This document shows positions 1 to 6,641 of a stretch of 7,526 nt of DNA, piece by piece. A model generated the notes under the pieces. That model saw only the letters and a list, made by a program, of their open reading frames with translations, was not told the origin of the DNA and did no database searches. Position 1 is the stretch's first letter, and every line of letters starts with the position of its first letter. Source of the DNA: an uncultured Bacteroidales bacterium (GTDB taxonomy: Bacteria; Bacteroidota; Bacteroidia; Bacteroidales; P3); the NCBI GenBank assembly GCA_937910265.1, contig CALEPD010000281.1, positions 1 to 7,526 of the forward strand. The letters are read 5' to 3'. Made by a program: the position numbers and the translations under genes.

Positions 1-1302
1 GCCATCCGCTTCGGTGAGGAGTCGGTATGGGTTGACAGCGAAACCGAATGCGACAAAGACGGAAACCCAAAACGCGAGGAAAAGAAACAACCCCGCATCA
101 TCAACAATCCTGACCCCGCATGGAGAAAAAGCCCGGCCAATTTGACAGATGAGGACTACAACAAATTCTACCACGAGTTGTATCCGATGAATTTCGAGGA
201 CCCGTTGTTCCACATCCACCTCAATGTCGACTATCCATTCAACCTCACGGGTATTCTTTATTTCCCCAAGGTTCGCAAAACAATCGACCCCAACCGCAAC
301 AAAATACAGCTTTACTGCAACCAGGTGTTTGTCACCGACAGCGTTGAAGGTGTAGTGCCAGACTATTTGATGCTGCTGCACGGCGTGCTTGATTCACCCG
401 ACATTCCGCTCAATGTATCGCGCAGCTACTTGCAGAGCGACAACAACGTGAAGAAAATATCGAGCCACATCAGTAAGAAAGTCGCCGACAAACTTGAAGA
501 GATGTTCAAGAACAACCGCGAAGAGTTTGAGAAGAAATGGGACGATATCAAGATTTTTGTAGAGTACGGAATGCTGACCGAAGAAAAGTTCGGTGAACGT
601 GCCATGAAATTCGGCTTGCTCAAAAACACCGATGGACAATACTTCAGCTTTGCCGACTACCGCGAAAAGATTGCTCCGCTGCAGACTGATAAAGACAAAG
701 TGGTATGCTACCTATACGCCAACGATGCCGAAGAACAACATGCTTACATTGCCAAGGCCAAAGCCAAAGGTTACGACGTGCTGTTGCTTGACAGCGCCCT
801 TACCCCTCACTTTGTAAACATGATGGAGCAAAAGGCTGACAGCGACCACAAGACACGCTTTGTAAGAGTGGACAGCGATGTAGTAGAAAAACTTATCCCC
901 CATGAAGACTCAATTCCCGAAAAGCTGAGCCAAGAGGAGAAAGACAAGCTCAAACCCATCATTGAAGGAAAATTGGACAAGAGCAAATACACTGTAATGC
1001 TTGAAAGTCTCGAAAGCGACGACCAACCGATGATTATCACCCAGAGTGAATTCATGCGTCGCTACAAGGAGATGGCTGCCACCAGCGGCGGCGGAATGAG
1101 TTTCTACGGAGAGTTGCCCGACTGCTACAATCTTGTGGTAAACGTAAACCACCCGCTTATCGAACAAGTATTGAAAGAAGAGGATACCGACAAGCAGAAA
1201 CAACTGGTGAACCAACTCACCGACCTGGCATTGCTCAGCAACGGTTTGCTGAAGGGCGAGGCGCTGACACAGTTCATCAAACGTTCGGTAGAGATGATCT
1301 AA
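1..1302 (+). CDS. htpG: Molecular chaperone HtpG (bacterial Hsp90), 5'-truncated by window edge
   Basis: HtpG is the cytosolic ATP-driven Hsp90 chaperone, a homodimer that helps fold and remodel client proteins. The frame is open from base 1, so the 433 residues seen are the middle and C-terminal parts; I estimate that about 230-250 N-terminal residues, the ATPase domain, lie outside the window. An internal TTG at 142 could be mistaken for a start, but homology continues upstream of it, including a Trp at residue 41 matching the family's 'KPIW' region. The segment 'GVLDSPDIPLNVSR' near residues 128-141 is the family's middle-domain signature, and its Arg141 corresponds to the arginine that contacts ATP gamma-phosphate in other Hsp90s. 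The C-terminal dimerization region (about 310-433) includes 'NVNHPLIEQVL'. It ends in TAA and is followed 28 bases later by a hairpin terminator. Neighbouring genes are convergent, so it is not in their operon. Identification is very secure. Confidence 0.96.
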   Translation, partial: AIRFGEESVWVDSETECDKDGNPKREEKKQPRIINNPDPAWRKSPANLTDEDYNKFYHELYPMNFEDPLFHIHLNVDYPFNLTGILYFPKVRKTIDPNRNKIQLYCNQVFVTDSVEGVVPDYLMLLHGVLDSPDIPLNVSRSYLQSDNNVKKISSHISKKVADKLEEMFKNNREEFEKKWDDIKIFVEYGMLTEEKFGERAMKFGLLKNTDGQYFSFADYREKIAPLQTDKDKVVCYLYANDAEEQHAYIAKAKAKGYDVLLLDSALTPHFVNMMEQKADSDHKTRFVRVDSDVVEKLIPHEDSIPEKLSQEEKDKLKPIIEGKLDKSKYTVMLESLESDDQPMIITQSEFMRRYKEMAATSGGGMSFYGELPDCYNLVVNVNHPLIEQVLKEEDTDKQKQLVNQLTDLALLSNGLLKGEALTQFIKRSVEMI

Positions 1303-1330
1303 AACCTTTGCTATACATACCATAAACAAG

Positions 1331-1362
1331 AAGGGAGTGATGTGATGTGACATCACTCCCTT
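1331..1362. terminator. Bidirectional hairpin terminator between htpG and lpxA
   Basis: A perfect 13-bp inverted repeat (AAGGGAGTGATGT / ACATCACTCCCTT, arms 1331-1343 and 1350-1362) encloses a 6-base loop. It sits 28 bases after the htpG stop and 21 bases beyond the lpxA stop, between two converging genes. On the + strand it is followed by the T-rich CCTTATTTT; on the - strand the tail is CTTGTTTATGG, less uniform in T. It most likely stops transcription in both directions, more strongly for htpG. Confidence 0.88.
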
Positions 1363-1383
1363 CCTTATTTTAAATCAGGACAA

Positions 1384-2181
1384 TCATTCCTGCTCATTCT
1401 TACGTGAGGAGAAGGTATAACCTTTCATCAAACCGGTATTGGCGGAACCGATGAAACTGAGCACCTGTTTGCCCTCTTCGGTATGACCGTAGTGCTCCTT
1501 AACCAACTCGACCGACGAGCTGACCGACAAACCTTTCTGGAAAATATAGCGGTATATGCCACGGATATTGTCGATGGCCTCGGTGCTGAAACCACGGCGT
1601 TGCAAACCAAGAGAGTTGACACCAGCATACTGAATCGGATAGCGTGCGGCTTTTACAAACGGCGGGATATCCTTGTCCACCAAAGAGCCTCCGCAGGTAA
1701 TGACATGAGAACCGATGTGTACAAACTGCAGAATGGCAGTCTTGCCGCCTAAAATGACATAATCGCCGACAATGATATGGCCAGCCAAAGTGGCATTGTT
1801 GGCAAAAACGCAGTTGTCGCCTACCACACAGTCGTGAGCGATGTGAACATAGGCCATGATGAGATTATTATTGCCAATAACCGTTTTTCCAGAGGCAGAA
1901 GTACCGCGGTTGATGGTACAACATTCGCGAATGACATTATTATCACCAATCTCGACCGTAGTATATTCGCCAGAGAATTTCAAATCCTGCGGCACAGCAG
2001 AGATAACAGTGCCAGGGAAGATTTTACAATTCTTTCCAATACGCGCACCGGGGAATATTGTGACATTGGGACCAATCCAGGTGCCGTCACCAATTTCTAC
2101 ATCTTCGTAAATTGTGGTAAAATTCGAGATTGTTACATCCTTACCAATTTTTGCATTGGGGTTGAGGTCGTATAATACCAT
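1384..2181 (-). CDS. lpxA: Acyl-ACP--UDP-N-acetylglucosamine O-acyltransferase LpxA
   Basis: LpxA transfers a 3-hydroxyacyl chain from acyl carrier protein to the 3-OH of UDP-GlcNAc, the first step of lipid A synthesis; it is a cytosolic homotrimer. The 265-residue product shows the hexapeptide repeats of a left-handed beta-helix over about residues 8-175 (IGKDV, IGDGT, IGPNV, IGKNC and so on), then a helical C-terminal region with the LpxA signature 'GLQRRGFS' (192-199). 'HIAHDC' (113-118) supplies the catalytic base, His116, matching E. coli His125; His113 and His135 match His122 and His144. At the place of E. coli His160 ('HQF') this protein has Leu151 ('LQF'), which is unusual. The start ATG at 2181 gives the usual family N-terminus and lies 16 bases after the lpxC stop, implying cotranscription. 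Length is close to the family norm of about 255-265. In Bacteroidota lpxA normally follows the lpxC-fabZ fusion; here it follows lpxC alone. Confidence 0.95.
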   Translation of the reverse strand: MVLYDLNPNAKIGKDVTISNFTTIYEDVEIGDGTWIGPNVTIFPGARIGKNCKIFPGTVISAVPQDLKFSGEYTTVEIGDNNVIRECCTINRGTSASGKTVIGNNNLIMAYVHIAHDCVVGDNCVFANNATLAGHIIVGDYVILGGKTAILQFVHIGSHVITCGGSLVDKDIPPFVKAARYPIQYAGVNSLGLQRRGFSTEAIDNIRGIYRYIFQKGLSVSSSVELVKEHYGHTEEGKQVLSFIGSANTGLMKGYTFSSRKNEQE

Positions 2182-2197
2182 GATTAAGAAAGCTGAT

Positions 2198-3130
2198 TTA
2201 TTTGTTTATTTTTACGATATAATCCATTAAATATTTTGCGAAAGCCACGTTGGCCTTATGGCCGGGCTTATAAATTTTAAATGCTCCAAGGATATTGACA
2301 CCGGCGAGTCGTATATCGCCAACAAAGTCGAGCAACTTATGTCGAGCCGGTTCGTTGGCAAAATATGGGTCGGTAGTGTTGAGTACACCGTCGTGAACCT
2401 TGAACAACGAGGCATCCTTATGGAAAGTGCGTTCCAACTTGCGCAGGTTGCTGGAGCTCAATTCCCTGTCGACAAACACCAATGCATTATCGAGACTTCC
2501 GCCTTTGATAAGGTTGAGGTGCAACAACGGAAGTATTTCGTGGAGGAAAACGAAAGTACGGCATGGAGCGATACCTGCCGGATATTCTGACATGTTTGTG
2601 AGAACTGCCTGCTGACGGCCGATAACACTGTGCGGAAAATCGATGACACAATCGACCGAAAATGTATCGGAGGGTTCAACATCGTACACAGAACCGGTGT
2701 TCGAGAACTCGAAATGCAAAGGTTCTTCAACAACAAAAAAATTCTTGGGAGCGTCGAGATAGCGGACTCCGACACGATGGAGCTGAAGCATCCAAGGGCG
2801 GGCACTACCGTCAAGGATGGGGATTTCGCCACCGTCGAGTTCAACCAAAGCGTTGTCGATGCCCATGCCATGGAACGCTGACATCAGATGCTCGATGGTT
2901 GCAATTATATGTCGTCCGGAGCCAATAGTTGTACCGCGAGAGGTTTCGCAGACTCTATCGGCCAAAGCCGGAATGGTTTTTATGTTAAAACGGTCGATAC
3001 GGCGGAACGCAATACCGAAATTGGCAGGAGCGGGCTTGACAATTACTGTAACAGTGCGTCCTGTATGTAATCCCGGACCGGTGTGACGGAATTCCTTATT
3101 AAGAGTAGTCTGAAGATTGTTTACGTTCAT
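2198..3130 (-). CDS. lpxC: UDP-3-O-acyl-N-acetylglucosamine deacetylase LpxC, without fused FabZ domain
   Basis: LpxC removes the acetyl group from UDP-3-O-acyl-GlcNAc using zinc; it is the committed step of lipid A synthesis, in the cytosol. The 310 residues cover the whole two-domain deacetylase: 'GPGLHTGR' near the N-terminus (18-25), 'EHLMSA' with zinc ligand His81, 'GGEIPILDGSA' (100-110), 'CRTF' (190-193), 'KGGSLDNALVF' (209-219), 'RHKLLDFVGD' with zinc ligands His264 and Asp268, and 'KPGH' with the acid/base His291. The active site therefore looks complete. The ATG at 3130 overlaps the stop of the upstream LysM gene by four bases (ATGA), which suggests translational coupling. Odd point: most Bacteroidota encode LpxC as a fusion of about 460 residues with FabZ (3-hydroxyacyl-ACP dehydratase). 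Here the protein stops just after the deacetylase domain and lpxA begins 16 bases later, so the dehydratase is absent from this locus. Confidence 0.95.
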   Translation of the reverse strand: MNVNNLQTTLNKEFRHTGPGLHTGRTVTVIVKPAPANFGIAFRRIDRFNIKTIPALADRVCETSRGTTIGSGRHIIATIEHLMSAFHGMGIDNALVELDGGEIPILDGSARPWMLQLHRVGVRYLDAPKNFFVVEEPLHFEFSNTGSVYDVEPSDTFSVDCVIDFPHSVIGRQQAVLTNMSEYPAGIAPCRTFVFLHEILPLLHLNLIKGGSLDNALVFVDRELSSSNLRKLERTFHKDASLFKVHDGVLNTTDPYFANEPARHKLLDFVGDIRLAGVNILGAFKIYKPGHKANVAFAKYLMDYIVKINK

Positions 3131-4779
3131 TTACGAGATCCGAATGGAACAAATTTGTAATCGAGCATTTCATAAACCAACGCCCTTTGGTTTTCGAAAC
3201 CATAATCGGGAGCAGAGCGTTCGAGTTTGATAGAAGAAATCATACCTGCGGGGTCTTTGATATTGGGATCCTTCCAAAAGTCGGAGCCTTTTTCGTTGAC
3301 GCCGGTAACGAAATAGAGAATAATATCGTTGGCAATAGCGGCATAATTGCCGATAGGTTCAACGCTAAACTTTTCATTGAAGCTGTCGGCAAACGACTTC
3401 TGAGCCTCAACAGAGAGGTCCATATCGTGATATATGGTTGAAAAGTTGACATGCTGCAGATGTCCGTAATCAAGATCGTTGTACTCTTTCGAATAGTCGA
3501 TAAATGAAACCAGTTGAGGAATATCTGTTTTAATGGAGAGCATTTTATTGAGCAATCCGTTGACAAAAATGCGAGTCTTGTCGCGTCCCTGGTCGTATAT
3601 GCTCACGACCATGGCATTGGGAGTTTGGCGAATGGTGGAGGAGAATCTTGAAGCTGCAGCCCAATCGAACAAAGTATATTGGAAATCCTTAGAAGCATCG
3701 AGCTGACGCAACAGTTCCTCACGGAAAGCGGTTTCTGCCTTATGGCCGGAATGCACCACATAGATATGAGCCTGGGGGTTAACGCGACGCATAGAGCGCA
3801 ACAGAGCGTCGACCTGACCCTTACGGGAGGGCATATACTTCACAACATAGGGATTGTTAGCCACAATCTCGTAACGAGTGGACATTGGATTGATGATAAA
3901 CACCTTATGTTGTTTAGCCAAAGCGGCAGCCTTTTCAAAAGGTTGCCGCGTAAGAAGTGCAATAATAAAGTCGGAATTTGCCACGTTGTGGCTGTTGAAA
4001 GCTGCTTCGACAGCTGCATCGGTGTTGGACGCAACGTCGACAACATTGAGAACAACCTGACATCCGGAACGTTCGAGTCGTTCGAGTCCCATCAACAATC
4101 CTTCGTAGAACTGAATATATTCGAACGATTTGCAACGTTTCTGCCCACGTTGCTCGATATCGAACTTGGTGGTTGAAATATCGTCCAACAAAGCAAGATT
4201 CAAGGGCATCATCACGCTGACGTAAATCTTATTGGGGTCGATACGCTTGCGGATTTCGATATCTGTACTCTGAATTGGCTTATCGGTTTTCAGATTATCG
4301 TTCTCTCCGGAAGAAGGGATGGGAGCCGGTCCTGTGGCAGGGATTTTCAAAGTCTGTCCAGCCTTTAATCCGCCATCGCTCAAGTCGGGGTTCAACTGAA
4401 TCAAATCCTCTATAGTGACATTATACTGCTTTGAGATTCCGTAAAGAGTCTGACCGGGTTCGACATTGATGTATCGATAAGACGGAGCGGTATTGTCGAC
4501 ACCACTTTGGGGAGTGGTAGGGATTTGCTGACCGCGGCAAGGCAACCAAACGGTATCGCCCACGCTGAGGAGATGGATATCCTTGCGGGTGACAGCATCG
4601 TATTGTTTCACACCGTAAGCCCTTGAGATGGAGTAAACAGTCTGCCCAGGTTGTACGACATGGACATAGTATTTTTTACCATTGATATCCTGCGTTTCGC
4701 CTGTTGCCACTACAGGTGTCTGCGCCGACGCGAATGTGGCGGCAAACAACAGCAGGATGGTTAACAGTAATCTTTTCAT
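3127..4779 (-). CDS. Secreted protein with two LysM domains and a periplasmic-binding-type (type 1) domain
   Basis: This is a 550-residue exported protein of unproven function. A type I signal peptide is clear: basic MKR, a hydrophobic core and 'ASA|Q', cleaved after about residue 19, with no lipobox cysteine. Two LysM modules follow at about 38-80 ('VQPGQTVYSISRAYGV', ending 'VWLP') and 101-147 ('VEPGQTLYGISKQYNV', ending 'LKIP'); LysM folds bind N-acetylglucosamine-containing glycans such as peptidoglycan. After a Pro/Ser-rich linker (about 148-183), residues 184-550 resemble the periplasmic binding protein type 1 fold seen in LivK-like receptors, with alternating strands and helices ('YVSVMMPLNLALL', 'YEGLLMGLERL', 'FIIALLTRQPFEKAAALAKQ', 'VFIINP'). 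No membrane transporter partner is adjacent, so nutrient uptake is not obvious; tethering to the cell wall as an envelope sensor or regulator is an inference. It lies 32 bases downstream of guaA and overlaps lpxC by four bases, consistent with an envelope operon. Confidence 0.88.
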   Translation of the reverse strand: MKRLLLTILLLFAATFASAQTPVVATGETQDINGKKYYVHVVQPGQTVYSISRAYGVKQYDAVTRKDIHLLSVGDTVWLPCRGQQIPTTPQSGVDNTAPSYRYINVEPGQTLYGISKQYNVTIEDLIQLNPDLSDGGLKAGQTLKIPATGPAPIPSSGENDNLKTDKPIQSTDIEIRKRIDPNKIYVSVMMPLNLALLDDISTTKFDIEQRGQKRCKSFEYIQFYEGLLMGLERLERSGCQVVLNVVDVASNTDAAVEAAFNSHNVANSDFIIALLTRQPFEKAAALAKQHKVFIINPMSTRYEIVANNPYVVKYMPSRKGQVDALLRSMRRVNPQAHIYVVHSGHKAETAFREELLRQLDASKDFQYTLFDWAAASRFSSTIRQTPNAMVVSIYDQGRDKTRIFVNGLLNKMLSIKTDIPQLVSFIDYSKEYNDLDYGHLQHVNFSTIYHDMDLSVEAQKSFADSFNEKFSVEPIGNYAAIANDIILYFVTGVNEKGSDFWKDPNIKDPAGMISSIKLERSAPDYGFENQRALVYEMLDYKFVPFGSRK

Positions 4780-4811
4780 AACAAAAAAACTGAATTATAA
4801 ACTACATGAGA

Positions 4812-6338
4812 TCATTCCCATTCGATGGTTGCTGGCGGTTTGGAGCTGATGTCGTAGACAACGCGGTTGACACCTTTCACATTGTTGATAATCTCGTTAG
4901 AGATGCGTGCGAGAAACTCGTAGGGAAGGTGGCACCAGTCGGCAGTCATACCATCGACTGATTCAACGGCGCGCAGAGCGACAACACGTTCGTAGGTGCG
5001 CTCATCGCCCATAACGCCTACAGACTGAATGGGGAGGAGCACCGCACCTGCCTGCCATACCTTGTCGTAGAGTCCGCTTTCACGGAGACCTCTGATAAAT
5101 ACATCGTCGACATTCTGAAGTATCTGGACCTTCTCAGGAGTAACTTCACCCAAAATACGGATAGCCAAACCAGGACCCGGGAAGGGGTGACGACCCAGGA
5201 GATTGTGGCTGATGCCCAATTCTCTACCTACGCGGCGAACCTCGTCTTTAAAGAGTGTGCGCAAGGGCTCGACAAGCTTAAGCTTCATGTAATCGGGGAG
5301 ACCGCCTACATTGTGGTGAGACTTGATGGTTTGCGAAGGTCCCTTTACGGAACTTGATTCGATAACATCGGGATAGATGGTACCTTGGCCCAGCCATTTG
5401 GCATCGTTAATCAATTTGGACTCAGCGTCGAAGACATCGACAAATGTTTTGCCGATGGCCTTACGCTTGGCCTCTGGATCGGTAACGCCTGCCAAAACGC
5501 CATAGAAGCGTTCCTTGGCATCGACACCTTTCACATTGAGGCCCATTCCCTTGTATGACTCCAATACGGATTCGAATTCGTTTTTACGGAGCAAGCCGTT
5601 ATCAACAAAGATACAATGCAACTGATGGCCAATGGCTTTATTGAGCAACACTGCGGCAACAGTTGAATCGACACCGCCTGAAAGACCTAAAACAACCTTG
5701 TCGGAGCCAACCTGCTCGCGCAGCTGCTCAACGATATCGTCGACATAGGATGCCGGAGTCCAAGACTGCTCACAACCGCAAACGCCTACTACGAAGTTGC
5801 GCAACATGGTAAGACCATCGATAGAGTGATGGGTTTCGGGGTGGAATTGAATAGCGTAGGTTTCTTCGCCTTCAATTTGGTAGCCAGCATATTTGACATT
5901 GCTGGTGGAGCAAATGCACTTGTAGTTTTGGGGCAGTGACTCGATGGTGTCGCCATGGCTCATCCAAACTTGTGAGCCTTGCGGAACGCCTTTCAAAAGC
6001 GGGTTGCTGTTGTCGACAAACTCGAGATTGGCACGACCGTATTCACGAATCTGAGATCGCATGACGCTACCGCCACCGACTTTAACGAGGTATTGCGCAC
6101 CGTAGCAGATGGCCAGCAAGGGCAATTTGCCTTTGATGCCCTCCATTTGGGGAACTGGAGCGTCGGGGGCATTGCAACTGAAAGGACTTCCGGAGAAGAT
6201 GACACCTTTCACATTGGAATTCAACTCAGGGATTTTGTTATACGGATGAATTTCACAATAGACGTTGAGTTCTCTAACCTTACGGGCTATCAACTGTGTG
6301 TATTGTGAACCAAAATCAAGAATGATTATTGTATGCAT
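4812..6338 (-). CDS. guaA: GMP synthase (glutamine-hydrolysing)
   Basis: GuaA aminates XMP to GMP using ATP and glutamine, the last step of de novo guanine nucleotide synthesis. The 508 residues have the family order. First is a class I glutamine amidotransferase domain (about 1-190) with Cys78 in 'LLAICYGAQ' and the His166/Glu168 pair in 'FHPETHH'. Next is the ATP pyrophosphatase domain with the P-loop 'GLSGGVDST' (218-226). Last is the C-terminal dimerization domain ending 'SSKPPATIEWE'. All catalytic residues are present. The start is the ATG at 6338 ('MHTIIILDFGSQ'), which gives the normal amidotransferase N-terminus. A frame extension to 6413 would add 25 unrelated residues and begin upstream of the promoter, so I reject it. 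The gene is followed after 32 bases by the LysM gene, with no hairpin terminator between, so read-through into the lipid A genes is plausible. No guanine riboswitch is visible upstream. Confidence 0.97.
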   Translation of the reverse strand: MHTIIILDFGSQYTQLIARKVRELNVYCEIHPYNKIPELNSNVKGVIFSGSPFSCNAPDAPVPQMEGIKGKLPLLAICYGAQYLVKVGGGSVMRSQIREYGRANLEFVDNSNPLLKGVPQGSQVWMSHGDTIESLPQNYKCICSTSNVKYAGYQIEGEETYAIQFHPETHHSIDGLTMLRNFVVGVCGCEQSWTPASYVDDIVEQLREQVGSDKVVLGLSGGVDSTVAAVLLNKAIGHQLHCIFVDNGLLRKNEFESVLESYKGMGLNVKGVDAKERFYGVLAGVTDPEAKRKAIGKTFVDVFDAESKLINDAKWLGQGTIYPDVIESSSVKGPSQTIKSHHNVGGLPDYMKLKLVEPLRTLFKDEVRRVGRELGISHNLLGRHPFPGPGLAIRILGEVTPEKVQILQNVDDVFIRGLRESGLYDKVWQAGAVLLPIQSVGVMGDERTYERVVALRAVESVDGMTADWCHLPYEFLARISNEIINNVKGVNRVVYDISSKPPATIEWE

Positions 6339-6361
6339 TTTTCTATAGTTTAAATAAATTG

Positions 6362-6394
6362 CAAAAGTACGAAAAAAAAATGAGATAGTGCAAC
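6362..6394 (-). promoter_or_regulatory. Bacteroidota-type promoter for guaA
   Basis: On the - strand, TACTTTTG (6369-6362) matches the Bacteroidota -7 consensus TAnnTTTG exactly. A GTTG at 6394-6391, separated by 21 bases, is an acceptable -33 element (consensus TTTG), with a T-run between them. Initiation would fall roughly at 6350-6358, giving a 5' leader of only about 12-20 bases before the guaA ATG at 6338. This also rules out the longer guaA frame. Prediction from consensus only. Confidence 0.65.
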
Positions 6395-6506
6395 CATGGG
6401 CAACAATTAACATTTTTGAACATTCAGAAGCAGATGAGCGGACAGTTGGAACAATCCGTCCGGAGGAAGTGGGCGAGTGTTGTTAAATATTTTTCAACAA
6501 TCATTG

Positions 6507-6535
6507 CAAAAGTACATATATCTGCAAATTACAAC
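6507..6535 (-). promoter_or_regulatory. Possible second upstream promoter, identical -7 box
   Basis: A second TACTTTTG lies at 6514-6507 on the - strand, inside a 12-base string (GTACTTTTGCAA on the - strand; 6515-6504) identical to the one around the guaA promoter (6370-6359). A GTTG at 6535-6532 could serve as a -33 element but the 17-base spacing is short. If active toward guaA, it would add a leader of about 165 bases. It could instead belong to a dispersed repeat. Confidence 0.3.
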
Positions 6536-6641
6536 CTTACAACCGACAGCCAAAACAGTGATTGCAACACAGTAGAGCTGTCGCACAAAAAGTGTGGATA
6601 TTTGAGGGCAAACCGACCATTGGACATCTTGCGCGACAAAG

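Larger units (their letters stand above)
6339..6641. other. Gene-poor AT-rich region between guaA and the flippase fragment; possible dispersed repeat
   Basis: Apart from the guaA promoter and the repeated -7 box, I see no convincing gene, tRNA or terminator here. Short frames exist on both strands, for example a 26-codon frame at 6504-6424 (-) and an 81-codon frame at 6416-6661 (+), but neither has family features or a believable start context. The part from about 6416 to 6728 reads open on both strands for long stretches with compositionally odd, Cys/Phe-rich translations on the - strand. That pattern is what an interspersed, mostly non-coding repeat can look like. This identity is an inference without a genome comparison. 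Confidence 0.35.

Noticed and set aside
142..1302. htpG as a complete short gene starting at TTG 142
   Set aside because: The same frame is open from base 1 with recognisable HtpG middle-domain sequence, so the true start is outside the window.
1483..3086. Several + strand open frames opposite lpxA and lpxC
   Set aside because: They lie wholly inside strongly conserved genes on the other strand and have no family features.
6339..6413. 25-residue N-terminal extension of GuaA starting at 6413
   Set aside because: The amidotransferase fold begins at the internal Met at 6338, and the likely promoter -7 box at 6362-6369 lies inside the extension, so it would not be transcribed.
6424..6504. 26-codon small frame on the - strand upstream of guaA, as a leader peptide
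   Set aside because: Its ATG would fall at or upstream of the transcription start from the adjacent -7 box, it has no ribosome site, and it shows no attenuator hairpin or run of guanine-related codons. It may be the decayed end of a longer frame.
6339..6515. Guanine/purine or PRPP riboswitch ahead of guaA
   Set aside because: No conserved purine-aptamer core or strong paired helices are visible. The best hairpin, CGGAC/GTCCG at 6439-6462, has only five pairs and a 14-base loop.
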